DNA of 64,000 nucleotides, from positions 124,001-188,000 of the forward strand of contig NZ_CP100403.1 in assembly GCF_024218795.1 (NCBI RefSeq). The letters run 5' to 3'. The translations under genes and the position numbers were made by a program. This document shows positions 18,398 to 27,135 of this stretch, in pieces (the stretch's first letter is position 1; each line of letters opens with the position of its first letter). The notes under the pieces were generated by a model, which saw only the letters and a program-made list of their open reading frames with translations, was not told the DNA's origin and made no database searches. This stretch comes from Halorussus aquaticus. Lineage in GTDB: Archaea > Halobacteriota > Halobacteria > Halobacteriales > Haladaptataceae.

Positions 18398-18610
18398 CTA
18401 GGAACGGTTTGTTCGATACTCACCGTGTTTGATCCCAAGGAGGAGCGTAAAGACTCCAAACACGATGAGGCCGACGCTCACCATCATGACTGTACTAGTG
18501 CTCATCGGACTCATCATCGTCCCACCAATTATGATGGCGAGCAGGACCACGAACGCGATTACCGTTTTCGTTGTATCGAATTCCATCGCTAGTTTGTTAC
18601 TGAGGCTCAA
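18398..18610 (-). CDS. Small two-TM protein (DUF7333-like)
   Basis: A 70-residue protein with two membrane helices (about residues 15-33 and 38-60) and a basic tail. Its start overlaps the stop of the upstream four-TM gene by 4 nt (ATGA). From memory it resembles a small haloarchaeal family labelled DUF7333. Function unknown; an alternative start MEFDTTK lies 8 codons in. Confidence 0.65.
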   Translation of the reverse strand: MSLSNKLAMEFDTTKTVIAFVVLLAIIIGGTMMSPMSTSTVMMVSVGLIVFGVFTLLLGIKHGEYRTNRS

Positions 18611-19011
18611 TCAGATGGTGTTTCCGATGTCTCGGCCGCCGACACCGTGGTGCGGGTCTTTTTTCGAACGAAACCTGCCCAGAGAAGTGCGCCAACAAGA
18701 CAGATGATGCCAGCGATTGCAATCGATTGACCACGGATCGTCGTCCCGGTCTGGTTCTGTGTGATCAGCAAGATACCGATGCCGACGAGGACGAATCCTT
18801 GAACACCTGTTGCTTTCGCTGGTCCAGCCATATACCCCGCCTCTGTGAGAATGCCAGCAACAGACCCTACAAACAACAAGAGTCCCGCCACAGATACGGG
18901 ACGGAGGCCGAGAACGACACCGACCTCCGAGAGAGCAAATCCAATAGCGACAAAGAGTGGCCATGGACTCGCCCCCGTGAAGGTTGAGTCCGAGTCTGAT
19001 GAATCGCTCAT
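18607..19011 (-). CDS. Four-TM hypothetical protein (haloarchaeal cox-cluster type, DUF7541-like)
   Basis: A 134-residue protein: a polar N-terminus SDSSDSDS, four hydrophobic segments (about residues 18-36, 42-60, 72-90, 95-113) and a basic then Thr/Ser-rich tail. It forms a two-gene unit with the overlapping gene downstream. From memory this resembles small proteins near cytochrome oxidase genes in haloarchaea; no oxidase gene of that kind is adjacent here. Confidence 0.65.
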   Translation of the reverse strand: MSDSSDSDSTFTGASPWPLFVAIGFALSEVGVVLGLRPVSVAGLLLFVGSVAGILTEAGYMAGPAKATGVQGFVLVGIGILLITQNQTGTTIRGQSIAIAGIICLVGALLWAGFVRKKTRTTVSAAETSETPSD

Positions 19012-19216
19012 TATCTCGACTTGAGGACCGGGTTATAATAAATCGGCTGCTATTAATCCTCCAATTTTTAATAGAATATGCCAGTCTCACAGCAGTCAGT
19101 TAATACTCTCGCGGTATGGAGAGCACTCTCCTGAGCCGAGGGGGCGCTCTTCAAATATTGAACCAGAACGGTTTCAACGCTGACTGGCTTACGGCCGAGT
19201 AACAGACTTCGAGTTT

Positions 19217-19483
19217 ATGTCATACGAAGGCACTACGATTCCACGGAGTGACGCACCCGCAGGTAAGTGTGATTACTGTGGGCATCCGTTTCCAACGACC
19301 GACCGGCTCGTTCTCCACAAAGGCTTAGAACATCCCCAACAGCTGGATGACGACGAGGAGGACGCATTCCTCTCTGCTCGAGAGGACGAAGAAGACGAGT
19401 TGCGTACATTACGTCTGAAAGCCCTTGGAGCCCTCGTGCTCCTGTACTTCGGTTTCTTGATGCTATATGCCATCGTTGCCTAA
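19217..19483 (+). CDS. Membrane-anchored single C2H2 zinc-finger protein
   Basis: An 88-residue protein with a CDYCGHPF...LHKGLEH zinc finger (residues about 18-39), an acidic linker (DDDEEDAF) and a C-terminal membrane helix (about 66-87). Its end overlaps the start of the large membrane protein downstream by 17 nt, so the two are likely coupled. From memory it resembles haloarchaeal DUF7410. The finger would face the cytoplasm. Confidence 0.75.
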   Translation: MSYEGTTIPRSDAPAGKCDYCGHPFPTTDRLVLHKGLEHPQQLDDDEEDAFLSAREDEEDELRTLRLKALGALVLLYFGFLMLYAIVA

Positions 19484-20978
19484 CTCAGATACGAACACCG
19501 AGACAAGCGAAGAGGAACACACAGAGTCATATTCCAGGTCGAGGCTTCGTAATTGGGTCGTATCGAACACGAAGCTCAGACTCTTGATTCAGTTTGTAAC
19601 CTGGGTCTCGATACTGACACTGTTTACTGAAACAGTCGCTGCCGGGAACGGAATGACGCTCTCGAAGCAGCCTCGGGATACCCTAGCCGTCCCTCGGTGG
19701 CTGTATCTTGCCACTGGCGGCGCCACGATCGGCGCCTCCGCCCTGCTTGCGAGCTTCGTCACCGACCGGGCGTTTATCCGTTATCTCCACAACTGGTCCC
19801 TCCCCGGTCCGGCGGTAGACGACTGGTGGACACCGCTGCGATGGATTGGCCATAGTCTCGGGATTGTCGTCCTTGGACTGGCAGTGTACCTCGGGCTGAC
19901 CGGACCGCAGCTCCCGACGGCAAGCTTCACCATCCTCGTTACGTTTGTCGTCGTTCGAGCGGGTTTACCGATGTTCACGTATCTCGGAGGAAACATCTGG
20001 CCGGCGCTGAACCCCTGGCGAGGAATCGTCTCGCTCTTCCCGAGTGGATATCGGTCCTATCCGGATGCGTTAGGCCGTTGGCCGGCTGTCGGTGGCCTGT
20101 TGCTCCTCGTGTGGACTGAGGTAATCTTCCCCGTCAGCACGATTCCAACAGTTCTTTCGATTGCAATCCTCGGATACAGTGCAATCACTATCGCTGGCGC
20201 TGTACTCTTCGGTCCCGATGCCTGGTTCGAGAACGGGGATCCGTTGTCTGTCCTGTTCCGATTCTTCGGGGCTGTCGCACCTGTGCAACGGCGTGATGAG
20301 ACGCTCACCGTAAAACTACCTGGTAGCAACCTGTCGGACTCGGAATTGATCACTGATACGTCCGATATCGCGTTCGTCATCGCGCTCATCTGGGAGCTCA
20401 CGTACAGCGGGTTTATCACGACACAGACGGGCGCAGCAACTATCGAGACACTCGTCAACCTCACCAATATTGGAGTCGGAGCAGTGCAGATCCGCGCGGT
20501 TCTCGTCTACACACTGCTGTTCGCCGGTGGCTACGTTGTTTTCTTCGCTGCGTATTGGTATGCGGGCATTCGTTCTCGCCAGCGGACTGGAACATACATC
20601 ACCGCACAGCGAATCGCCTTTCGATTTGCACCCTCGCTATTGGCCATCGCAGCGGGATACCACCTCGCTCACTACACCGGGTTAGCCGTGTCTCTCAGTC
20701 CAGCTCTGGGAATGGCGATTGTATCCCCACTCTCTCCACCGGCTAATCCACTGACGCTGTCTCCACCCGGATGGTTCAATGGGTTGAGTATCGCGTTCGT
20801 ACTCATCGGACATCTCCTCGCGATCTGGGCAGCGCACGCGACCGCCTACGAACTCTTCTCGAGCCGACTCGTCGCTATCCGAAGCCAATACCCGTTCATC
20901 GCCGTGATGATCGGCTATACTGTTATTAGCCTCTGGATTCTCTCTCTTCCCGGTGGGACGCCCCCGTATCTGCCCTAA
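19467..20978 (+). CDS. Large polytopic membrane protein of unknown function
   Basis: A 503-residue protein with about twelve membrane helices after a 40-residue polar N-terminus. Conserved-looking polar positions inside the membrane include TYLGGNIWPALNPW, VWTEVIFP, LIWELTYSGFI and AAGYHLAHYTG. No transport-family signature is recognised. It is coupled to the upstream zinc-finger protein. The next genes (opposite strand) are exported metal-binding proteins that lack an obvious permease, so a transport role is conceivable, but the strands differ. Confidence 0.7.
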   Translation: MPSLPNSDTNTETSEEEHTESYSRSRLRNWVVSNTKLRLLIQFVTWVSILTLFTETVAAGNGMTLSKQPRDTLAVPRWLYLATGGATIGASALLASFVTDRAFIRYLHNWSLPGPAVDDWWTPLRWIGHSLGIVVLGLAVYLGLTGPQLPTASFTILVTFVVVRAGLPMFTYLGGNIWPALNPWRGIVSLFPSGYRSYPDALGRWPAVGGLLLLVWTEVIFPVSTIPTVLSIAILGYSAITIAGAVLFGPDAWFENGDPLSVLFRFFGAVAPVQRRDETLTVKLPGSNLSDSELITDTSDIAFVIALIWELTYSGFITTQTGAATIETLVNLTNIGVGAVQIRAVLVYTLLFAGGYVVFFAAYWYAGIRSRQRTGTYITAQRIAFRFAPSLLAIAAGYHLAHYTGLAVSLSPALGMAIVSPLSPPANPLTLSPPGWFNGLSIAFVLIGHLLAIWAAHATAYELFSSRLVAIRSQYPFIAVMIGYTVISLWILSLPGGTPPYLP

Positions 20979-21043
20979 CTGTGTAATAGTTTTGAGGAAA
21001 TAATCAGTGACCCACAAAATACGCGATCTGACTGTGTGTGGAG

Positions 21044-22114
21044 TCACTCGACAGTGAACTCTATTGGGTCCATATCGATGAACGCGGTTTCGTAGCCATC
21101 GTGACGCGCCAGTTGTGGAGGCGTATCAACGGCGATTCTGACCGTGTCGCCCGATCTGAGCTCGTCAAGCGTCATCCCATAGATGCTCCCGAGAGCGGGA
21201 TCGAGGGTCGCTTGAAGTGACCCTTGGGCGATTGTGTCCCCGCTTCGGTTGATCGTTGCTGACAGCGCCATCCGCGGGAGCATCACGCGGTTGTAGGGGG
21301 TTCGCGGGGAAACGAACAGGTAGGGGCCCACTGCATCACGAAATCGATGGTCTCCATCGACGAGAGCGACGAGCATCGTCGCGTCACCAGACTGTCCCTC
21401 GTGGAGTAATCGACCTGGAAGCTCAGATGTTGTCGGTACGATCGGTTCAGGGATCATTTCCATGTTCACGAGATCGACGGTCCCGCGGGTGCCCGCTTTC
21501 TCGCCCAATCGACGGATCTCCAAGTTGTACGTCTCACTCGTATCGAACGTGAACTGCATCGAAGCTGACTGCCCCTGGCTAAATCGGCCCTTGAGCGGGT
21601 CAGTACGAGCAGTCTGTAGTGGGCCGACCTGGAGCGTCACATCGTACTGGCCTTCTCCCGGAAGCGCAATATTGTCGCCGTAGTGGAATCCCATATTCGG
21701 CGAAATCATCGGCCAGAGGTTGGTAGAGGAGATCTGGCCGTCGCTGTTACTGATGTCGACAGAGACGTCGACCGGGAGAATCGTCTCCGTCTCGGTGTCC
21801 CAGACACTCGCCATCAGATGCACCGAATCATTCGACCGGACGACGACTTTCGTCTTGCGTGAACCGGTGAGGTTCCAGAACCGGTGCGGGAAAGAGTGCA
21901 TCAGCGCAAATCCGAGATCGCCGGCCGTCGTCGTTCCGTACATTCCCATCCCTTCGATGATAGCAGGATAGTAGACGGCATCAGGTCGATCCTCCACAAG
22001 CGGTGGATCACGCCATGCAGACTGCGTCTCGAATCCGAGCCGCCCTAGGCAACCAGGCAGTAACAGTCCACCTGTGAGAGCGGTCCCTTGTCTGAGAAAC
22101 GTTCGCCGATTCAT
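21044..22114 (-). CDS. P19/Tp34-family exported metal-binding protein, copy 1
   Basis: A 356-residue protein with a leader NRRTFLRQGTALTGG and lipobox LLPGC. Residues about 45-165 fit the P19/Tp34 iron-transport family: EGMGMYG (Met/Glu ligands), SVHLMA (His ligand) and NMGFHYGDNIALPG (His-tyrosine loop). The C-terminal part (about 200-356) is a second domain ending in DGYETAFIDMDPIEFTV. In bacteria P19 binds Cu/Fe and works with an FTR1-type permease and sometimes a DyP peroxidase. A paralogue lies at 22346-23407. Confidence 0.8.
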   Translation of the reverse strand: MNRRTFLRQGTALTGGLLLPGCLGRLGFETQSAWRDPPLVEDRPDAVYYPAIIEGMGMYGTTTAGDLGFALMHSFPHRFWNLTGSRKTKVVVRSNDSVHLMASVWDTETETILPVDVSVDISNSDGQISSTNLWPMISPNMGFHYGDNIALPGEGQYDVTLQVGPLQTARTDPLKGRFSQGQSASMQFTFDTSETYNLEIRRLGEKAGTRGTVDLVNMEMIPEPIVPTTSELPGRLLHEGQSGDATMLVALVDGDHRFRDAVGPYLFVSPRTPYNRVMLPRMALSATINRSGDTIAQGSLQATLDPALGSIYGMTLDELRSGDTVRIAVDTPPQLARHDGYETAFIDMDPIEFTVE

Positions 22115-22218
22115 TGTCTCACCTGAAATGCTATGTTTGGTTGGTCCATATCAACTCAATCCCGATGCCGCCAACCGGGGGTGTCTGTAACTGCAAGCCT
22201 CGGCCACTCTGGGAACAC

Positions 22219-22305
22219 CTACGCCAGGCGAACGACGAACCCGGTGAGTACCAGTAGTGAGACAACGCCGAGTAACGCCGCCAGTAGGAGGTGCTTCTCT
22301 TCCAT
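22219..22305 (-). CDS. Possible 28-residue single-TM peptide
   Basis: A tiny open frame with ATG at 22305: a charged MEEKH start, then a single hydrophobic helix LLLAALLGVVSLLVLTGFVV and a basic RLA end, following positive-inside topology. It lies between two paralogous exported proteins on the same strand. Being so short it may be chance, but the clean membrane-peptide pattern is notable. Confidence 0.4.
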   Translation of the reverse strand: MEEKHLLLAALLGVVSLLVLTGFVVRLA

Positions 22306-22345
22306 GGTTTCGGCTTCGATTGGAATTCTAAAGACACCTTTGAAA

Positions 22346-23407
22346 CTACAACGTCACCTGCACGTCTGGCATATCAACGAAGGCTGTCTCGTATCCCTCA
22401 TGGCGAGACGTTTGTGGGGGCGCATCGACTGTGATTGTCAGCTCATCTCCCATCTGTACGTCTGCGACCGTGGTTCCGTAGTGATAACGGAGATCTGGAT
22501 CGATGGTGGGCTGTAGAATCTCGTCGAACACCGACGTACCGGCACGTCGCAGTGTCGCCGAAAGCGACATCATCGGAAGCATCGTTCGATTGTAGGGCGT
22601 GCGTGGAGAAACAGCGAGGTACTTCTGCTCCTCGTTCCCACCGAAACGCGACGCATCATTGAGGAGTGTTACCACAAACTTTGCGTCCCCGCTCGTCCCC
22701 GATCCACGGACGTTGCCGGGGAGCGCGTCCGGTGTCGGTACCTGCGAGTTTGGCAACATCTCCATGTCCATTAGGTCGACAGCACCCTTCGTGCCTTCCT
22801 TGTCGTCGGGGATGTCCGTATACGAGATCTCATTGAGCGTCGATTCGCTGAACTCGAACTCGAACGTGAAGGATGTGTTCCCCTGGTTCTCGGCCAGTGA
22901 TCCCGTCCGCCGCGTCGACGGCCCGCCGATGCTGATCTCCACAGTGTATGTGCCGTCGCCCTGGAGTTGTGCGTTATCGCCGAAGTGAAAGCCCATCGGC
23001 TGGGAGAGCATCGGCCACGGCGCGAACTGGTCGATTGACTCGCTGTCCTGCATGATCGTGAGTTGCGGATTGATGTCGGGTGGGATGATTCCCGTCTGTG
23101 TATCCCAAACGACCGGCATGAGATGGATCGAATCCTCGGATTGAATCTCGACCATAGTGATACCATTTGGCTTCATTAGCCAGAACCGGTGCGCATACGA
23201 GTACGTGAGCGCACACCTGTACCCGCCCTGTTCCTTCATTCCGGGTATTTTCATGCCCTCGTAGTGGGTCGGATAGTAGACTGCGTCTGGTCGGTTCTCG
23301 GGGAGCGGTGGTGCCCGTGCTGATTGCGTCTCGAACAGGCCGGTACACCCCGCGAGCCCCACGAGTGAACTGCCTCCCACCATTCGAAGCACGTCACGAC
23401 GATTCAT
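22346..23407 (-). CDS. P19/Tp34-family exported metal-binding protein, copy 2
   Basis: A 353-residue paralogue of the protein at 21044-22114 with the same layout: leader NRRDVLRMVGG with lipobox LAGC, EGMKIPGMKEQGG, SIHLMPVVWDTQTG, QPMGFHFGDNAQL, and a C-terminal domain ending EGYETAFVDMPDVQVTL. Metal ligands (Met, His) are retained, so both copies should bind metal. It overlaps the 3' end of the DyP-like gene upstream by 14 nt, so they form one operon. Confidence 0.8.
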   Translation of the reverse strand: MNRRDVLRMVGGSSLVGLAGCTGLFETQSARAPPLPENRPDAVYYPTHYEGMKIPGMKEQGGYRCALTYSYAHRFWLMKPNGITMVEIQSEDSIHLMPVVWDTQTGIIPPDINPQLTIMQDSESIDQFAPWPMLSQPMGFHFGDNAQLQGDGTYTVEISIGGPSTRRTGSLAENQGNTSFTFEFEFSESTLNEISYTDIPDDKEGTKGAVDLMDMEMLPNSQVPTPDALPGNVRGSGTSGDAKFVVTLLNDASRFGGNEEQKYLAVSPRTPYNRTMLPMMSLSATLRRAGTSVFDEILQPTIDPDLRYHYGTTVADVQMGDELTITVDAPPQTSRHEGYETAFVDMPDVQVTL

Positions 23408-24701
23408 GTGTCACCTCTTGTGCGTCTCCAGCCGGCTGTGCAGGCGGTAGCGACCGCAACGACCTCGGAGGAACGAGGAAATTACCGCGGCGCTCCGTAC
23501 GGATGTACTGCAGGATGCCGTTGTTGTTCCGCTGACCGACTGCCGACTGCTCGGTGATATCAGTTCCGTTCATCGCTTCTCTTGTGTCGACGAAATCGGT
23601 GATTCGTCGCTGGAGAGCGAGAAAGTGGAGGCTAGCGGCTCCATCGTCGGTAGAATCGAAGTCACGTCGCAGGATGAGCGGTGAGTCATCGTCATCGCGA
23701 GCGCGGGCGGATTTCTGAGAGTGGCCGACGACGCCCATCTCGCGGGCTGTTTCATCCGTTGGCCGACAGTCGTCGATTTTGCTGCTGGTTCCGAGATTGT
23801 CTCCAGCCCCCTCGATTACGTCGTTCTCGGCGTGGTACGGACAGAACATTTTCGCCTCACGCTGCCAGCGATCGTCCTGATTGTACCACTGGTTGAGGTT
23901 GAGCTGGAGCTTGGAGATGTGTTGAGTCGTTGCACCGGTGAACGGGCCCGACTGGATCGTCACGCGATCTTCACTGGCCTGGTTCTTTTTGAATCCGGAT
24001 TTGAAACCCATAAACAGTGGAGCGTTCTCGGAGACCTTGTCGGCCGGAACACCCTTCGCATCGTCTGCGTTCTCCGCCGGGAGCCCATCCCCGACAAATC
24101 CCGTTCGCCGGTCGGCGACGGCAAAGACATCGGTGAGTGTCGCGTCGGGCTGTTCGACACCGTTGAGCGTCGATTTGTTCCCCTTAAGGGCTTCTTCAGC
24201 GCCGAGCACCACCTGTGCCGTATTACTCGCGAGATGGACGACTGCATCGGGTGTATCCAGATCGGGATCCTCGAACGGAGCGAGTGCTTCCGGATCGGTG
24301 AGGTCAACGCCTTCGGGAAGGGATTCGTCGAATCGGTCGAAGTATGCTGGGGAATAACTCACCGTGAGCAGTAACCCGTCCCCGCTTCGCTCGTAGGCGT
24401 GTTCGATGCCACGGAGAGCTGTCTCAACTTGGTCGCGGTCGTCTCCGTTCGGTTGACCCTCTCGTCGGTAATTCAGATAAAGGAGCACACGATGGTTCGG
24501 AGCGACGACGTTCCCGTGGTCGTCCCGTGGGAGGGCTTCGTTCCAAGCGTGCTGCCGTTGTGGATACGACGAGAAATTATCCGGCCCTATCGGGACATCA
24601 ACTCCTTCACGGCCCAGACAGGCACTAAACGCCGCTGTTCCTCCGATCGCGACGGCCGACTTGAGAAATTCTCTGCGAGGGATACCCCTCTCATCAGTCA
24701 T
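23394..24701 (-). CDS. Tat-exported DyP/EfeB-like peroxidase-family protein
   Basis: A 435-residue protein with a twin-arginine leader (IPRREFLKSAVAIGG). It has the general layout of DyP-type peroxidases such as EfeB: an N-terminal ferredoxin-like part, SGPFTGATTQHI in the middle, and a C-terminal LHFLALQRRITDFVDTREAMNG followed by RRGNFLVPPRSLRSLP. A GxxDG-type distal motif typical of true DyPs is not obvious, so it may be a divergent subfamily (I recall DUF7405). It heads the operon with the two P19-like proteins; exported iron or heme handling is inferred. Confidence 0.7.
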   Translation of the reverse strand: MTDERGIPRREFLKSAVAIGGTAAFSACLGREGVDVPIGPDNFSSYPQRQHAWNEALPRDDHGNVVAPNHRVLLYLNYRREGQPNGDDRDQVETALRGIEHAYERSGDGLLLTVSYSPAYFDRFDESLPEGVDLTDPEALAPFEDPDLDTPDAVVHLASNTAQVVLGAEEALKGNKSTLNGVEQPDATLTDVFAVADRRTGFVGDGLPAENADDAKGVPADKVSENAPLFMGFKSGFKKNQASEDRVTIQSGPFTGATTQHISKLQLNLNQWYNQDDRWQREAKMFCPYHAENDVIEGAGDNLGTSSKIDDCRPTDETAREMGVVGHSQKSARARDDDDSPLILRRDFDSTDDGAASLHFLALQRRITDFVDTREAMNGTDITEQSAVGQRNNNGILQYIRTERRGNFLVPPRSLRSLPPAQPAGDAQEVTHESS

Positions 24702-24777
24702 TACCCGGCAGTTAGGAAGTCAGCCGAAAAGCGATTCTGGTAGAGTTCTCGAATCCCTCCTTGAGGTTGGTAGCGAG

Positions 24778-25362
24778 CTATTTGCCGACAAGCTTCTTTA
24801 GTAGTCCCCAACCGATAAACCGAGGCGTCCGCTCACGGTACTCTTCGTATTCTTGTCCGTATTGTTCTCGTAGCCACGGCTCTTCGGCAAACGGGAACAG
24901 CGCGTACACAACAATCGTTAGGACGCCATGCACCACCAATTTCTGAGAGTTCGTGGCGAGGAGCACACCCACGATGAATGTGATGAATCCCACACTCTGG
25001 GGGTTTCGTGTGTACTGATAGATTCCGTCCGTTCGAAGCTCTCCTTCTCTTCCACTGCTTTCCATCCACCCAAGTTCGAAGAGGGCCGATAGGGCAAACC
25101 CCATGCCAAGTGCGGCGATACCGCTGCCTGCGAGTTTGCTCCAGCGTTCGGTGAATATTAATGAGCCCCGATCGAACGCGGCCAGCACTGGAAATCCAGC
25201 GAACACGACGGAGAGCGCCGACCAATTGAACCACCACCGCCAGGAGCTGTCGCCGATGGGCCACACTCGACGGTCGGGATGAACCGCACTGATGATGTAC
25301 CCGAGAATCAGCGTGACATCCGCAACGACAGTCGCCAGGAGCGCGCGATCTGAGAACGAGGA
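24778..25362 (-). CDS. Isoprenylcysteine carboxyl methyltransferase/phospholipid methyltransferase-like membrane protein
   Basis: Starting at MSSFSDR (25362) gives 194 residues; an upstream ATG at 25407 would add 15 basic residues. There are five membrane helices, then the family's C-terminal signature: TDGIYQYTRNPQSVGFITFIVG (in parts YTRNP, GFITFIVG), a hydrophobic helix, and EEPWLREQYGQEYEEYRERTPRFIGW. The EExxLxxxxGxxYxxYxxxxPRFIG pattern is that of ICMT/PEMT-type methyltransferases, which use S-adenosylmethionine. The substrate is unknown. Confidence 0.85.
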   Translation of the reverse strand, partial: SSFSDRALLATVVADVTLILGYIISAVHPDRRVWPIGDSSWRWWFNWSALSVVFAGFPVLAAFDRGSLIFTERWSKLAGSGIAALGMGFALSALFELGWMESSGREGELRTDGIYQYTRNPQSVGFITFIVGVLLATNSQKLVVHGVLTIVVYALFPFAEEPWLREQYGQEYEEYRERTPRFIGWGLLKKLVGK

Positions 25363-25535
25363 CATGTGTGTACGTCGTGATAGTGAAGGACGAAAAAAGT
25401 GAGACAATCGTAGTTTGCAGCTGGGTGCTGCTCCCTCCGAAGAGGTTTGGAACCACCAGCCATTCTCTCCAATTCAAACACCCACGTCAACTCGAATCGA
25501 CGTTCTCAGGTAGCTGTGTTTCAAATTTGGCCCAC

Positions 25536-25874
25536 ATGGCGGGATTTGTACCACTCCATAGCGAGTTCACCGGCTCGCAGTCCCTTCCATTGCTCGCGGT
25601 GATCACCGTCGCTGCTGCAGGTACAGCGGTGCTTCTGGGCCTTGCGATCGGCGCGTTCGTTCAGCGCCAATCCCGTCCATATCTGTTAATCGTCGCTGCG
25701 CTGGCTGCTCTTCTTGGACGCTCTGCGGTTGCTGGGATCACCATTGTAGGCCTGTTCTCACGAGCCGAGCATCACCTCCTCGAACACGGACTTGATGTCA
25801 TTCTTGTCGCACTCGTCATTGCTGCGGTCTATCACTCCCGAACCATTGCGAACGAGACCAATTTCAATACATGA
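25536..25874 (+). CDS. Three-TM membrane protein coupled to a double-HTH regulator
   Basis: Starting at MAGFVPLHSEF (25536) gives 112 residues with three membrane helices and two conserved-looking His in AEHHLLEHG. It overlaps the next gene by 4 nt. This is the second coupled membrane protein/HTH unit in the window (the other is at 13111-13763, in reverse gene order). From memory it resembles DUF7471. Confidence 0.75.
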   Translation: MAGFVPLHSEFTGSQSLPLLAVITVAAAGTAVLLGLAIGAFVQRQSRPYLLIVAALAALLGRSAVAGITIVGLFSRAEHHLLEHGLDVILVALVIAAVYHSRTIANETNFNT

Positions 25875-26389
25875 CACACCAACGTGACCGGATTCACGAG
25901 TATATCGCCACCCACCCTGGAGAACACTTTAACGCACTCACGCGGAGACTCGACCTCGCACCAGGACAGGTACAGTACCATCTCAAGAAACTCCAGACGC
26001 AGGGAAGAATAGTCGAACTACCCATCTATGGCCGGACGCACTATTACACACCAAAATATGATGCGTGGGAGCGGGGAGCGATCGCTGTCCTTCGACGGGA
26101 AACAGCACGCGACATTTTATTCTGCGTTCTCGAACAGGGGCCATCCAGACCGGACGCTGTTACAGAGTCCCTCGGGATTGCTCGGGGGACCCTCGAGTGG
26201 CACTTGAATCATTTGACGGTACAGAATCTCATCGAGAAACACCGAGATGCCAATAATCACGTGACGTTGGTCGCAGCCAAGCCGGCTGAGACCGCTCGTC
26301 TCCTTGAAGAGATCACCCCCTCGCTGTCCGATCGGATGATCGACCGGTTCACCCGCCTCGTCGATAACCTACTGGCGGATGGATCGTAA
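25871..26389 (+). CDS. Transcriptional regulator with two winged-helix domains
   Basis: A 172-residue protein: the first winged helix is at about residues 5-65 (HFNALTRRLDLAPGQVQYHLKKL) and the second at about 75-130 (PSRPDAVTESLGIARGTLEWHLNHL). Two tandem helices of this type are common in haloarchaeal regulators. It is coupled to the upstream membrane protein by a 4-nt overlap. Confidence 0.88.
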   Translation: MTHQRDRIHEYIATHPGEHFNALTRRLDLAPGQVQYHLKKLQTQGRIVELPIYGRTHYYTPKYDAWERGAIAVLRRETARDILFCVLEQGPSRPDAVTESLGIARGTLEWHLNHLTVQNLIEKHRDANNHVTLVAAKPAETARLLEEITPSLSDRMIDRFTRLVDNLLADGS

Positions 26390-26460
26390 CGAGTTTGCGG
26401 ATGTGCTTCATCGGAACGTGAACGTGATTGTTCGATTCCTGCATTCATTTGGATAGGCCG

Positions 26461-26754
26461 CTATGCAGTCCCTGAATCCACAGTGTCCAGATGCTGGTTT
26501 TCCCACTCACGCCGCGCCTCGATTTCGCGTTGTCCACGCTGTGTGACTGTGTACACGTTCGTCCGCTTGTCGAGTTCACCTTTCTTGAGGAGTCCTTTGT
26601 CGACGATGTCGTCGAGATTCGGATAGAGTCGACCGTGGTTGATCTCTTGTTCGTAGTAATCGTCGAGTTCGGCCTTGACTGCGAGCCCGTGTGGTTCCTC
26701 GAGCCCGGCGATCACGTACAAGATGTCCCGCTGGAACCCAGTTAGATCGTGCAT
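26461..26754 (-). CDS. PadR-family transcriptional regulator
   Basis: Starting at MHDLTGFQRDILYVI (26754) gives 97 residues, the usual haloarchaeal PadR start; a longer frame to 26805 adds a non-conserved piece. The winged helix shows EPHGLAVKAELDDYYEQEINHGRLYPNLDDIVDKGLLKKG (key parts HGLAVKAEL, INHGRLYPNL) and NVYTVTQRG. PadR proteins repress detoxification or membrane genes. It is transcribed away from the duplicated histone/xseA unit. Confidence 0.88.
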   Translation of the reverse strand: MHDLTGFQRDILYVIAGLEEPHGLAVKAELDDYYEQEINHGRLYPNLDDIVDKGLLKKGELDKRTNVYTVTQRGQREIEARREWENQHLDTVDSGTA

Positions 26755-26859
26755 TCGTTCGTTCCCTATTTTTGAGGGGTGGCATATGTTCTCTCTGGTG
26801 CTCAAAGGCGAATATTCGATACGACGAGGGGGAAGAATCCTGCGTGAGAACTTCGAACC

Positions 26860-26867
26860 TTTATATA
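26860..26867 (+). promoter_or_regulatory. TATA box of DUF1931/xseA unit, left copy
   Basis: TTTATATA lies 26 bp upstream of the ATG at 26893, the spacing expected for a leaderless or short-leader haloarchaeal transcript. The right copy keeps an equivalent TTTATAT element (rc of about 61965-61971). Confidence 0.6.
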
Positions 26868-26892
26868 GTGAACAGGAGAACTCCGCGATGGA

Positions 26893-27060
26893 ATGTCTGA
26901 CCTAATCGTCAAAGCAGCCGTGAAGGACGCACTCTCTGACCACAACGTCTCGGCGGATTTCTACGACGCTCTCAACGAAGAGGTCGCCGAACTGCTCGAC
27001 GACGCCGCGGAGCGTGCCGAGGCCAACGATCGGAAGACGGTCCAGCCCCGCGATCTGTAG
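26893..27060 (+). CDS. DUF1931 histone-fold small protein, left copy
   Basis: A 55-residue protein starting MSDLIVKAAVKDAL and ending NDRKTVQPRDL. This sequence pattern is the haloarchaeal DUF1931 family, placed with histone-fold proteins; the helix-strap-helix layout fits (helices around DFYDALNEEVAELLDDAAERA). It probably binds DNA or acts as a small chromatin protein. It is nearly identical to the copy at 61771-61938 (differences include D/K near residue 16 and A/G near residue 26). It lies 75 bp upstream of xseA'. Confidence 0.88.
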   Translation: MSDLIVKAAVKDALSDHNVSADFYDALNEEVAELLDDAAERAEANDRKTVQPRDL

Positions 27061-27135
27061 GCCTGCGTAACGCAGCCCACCCCGTCACTCGAACGTAGCT
27101 TTTTGAGGTTCCTGTTCAGAAGTTAGTAGACGAAG

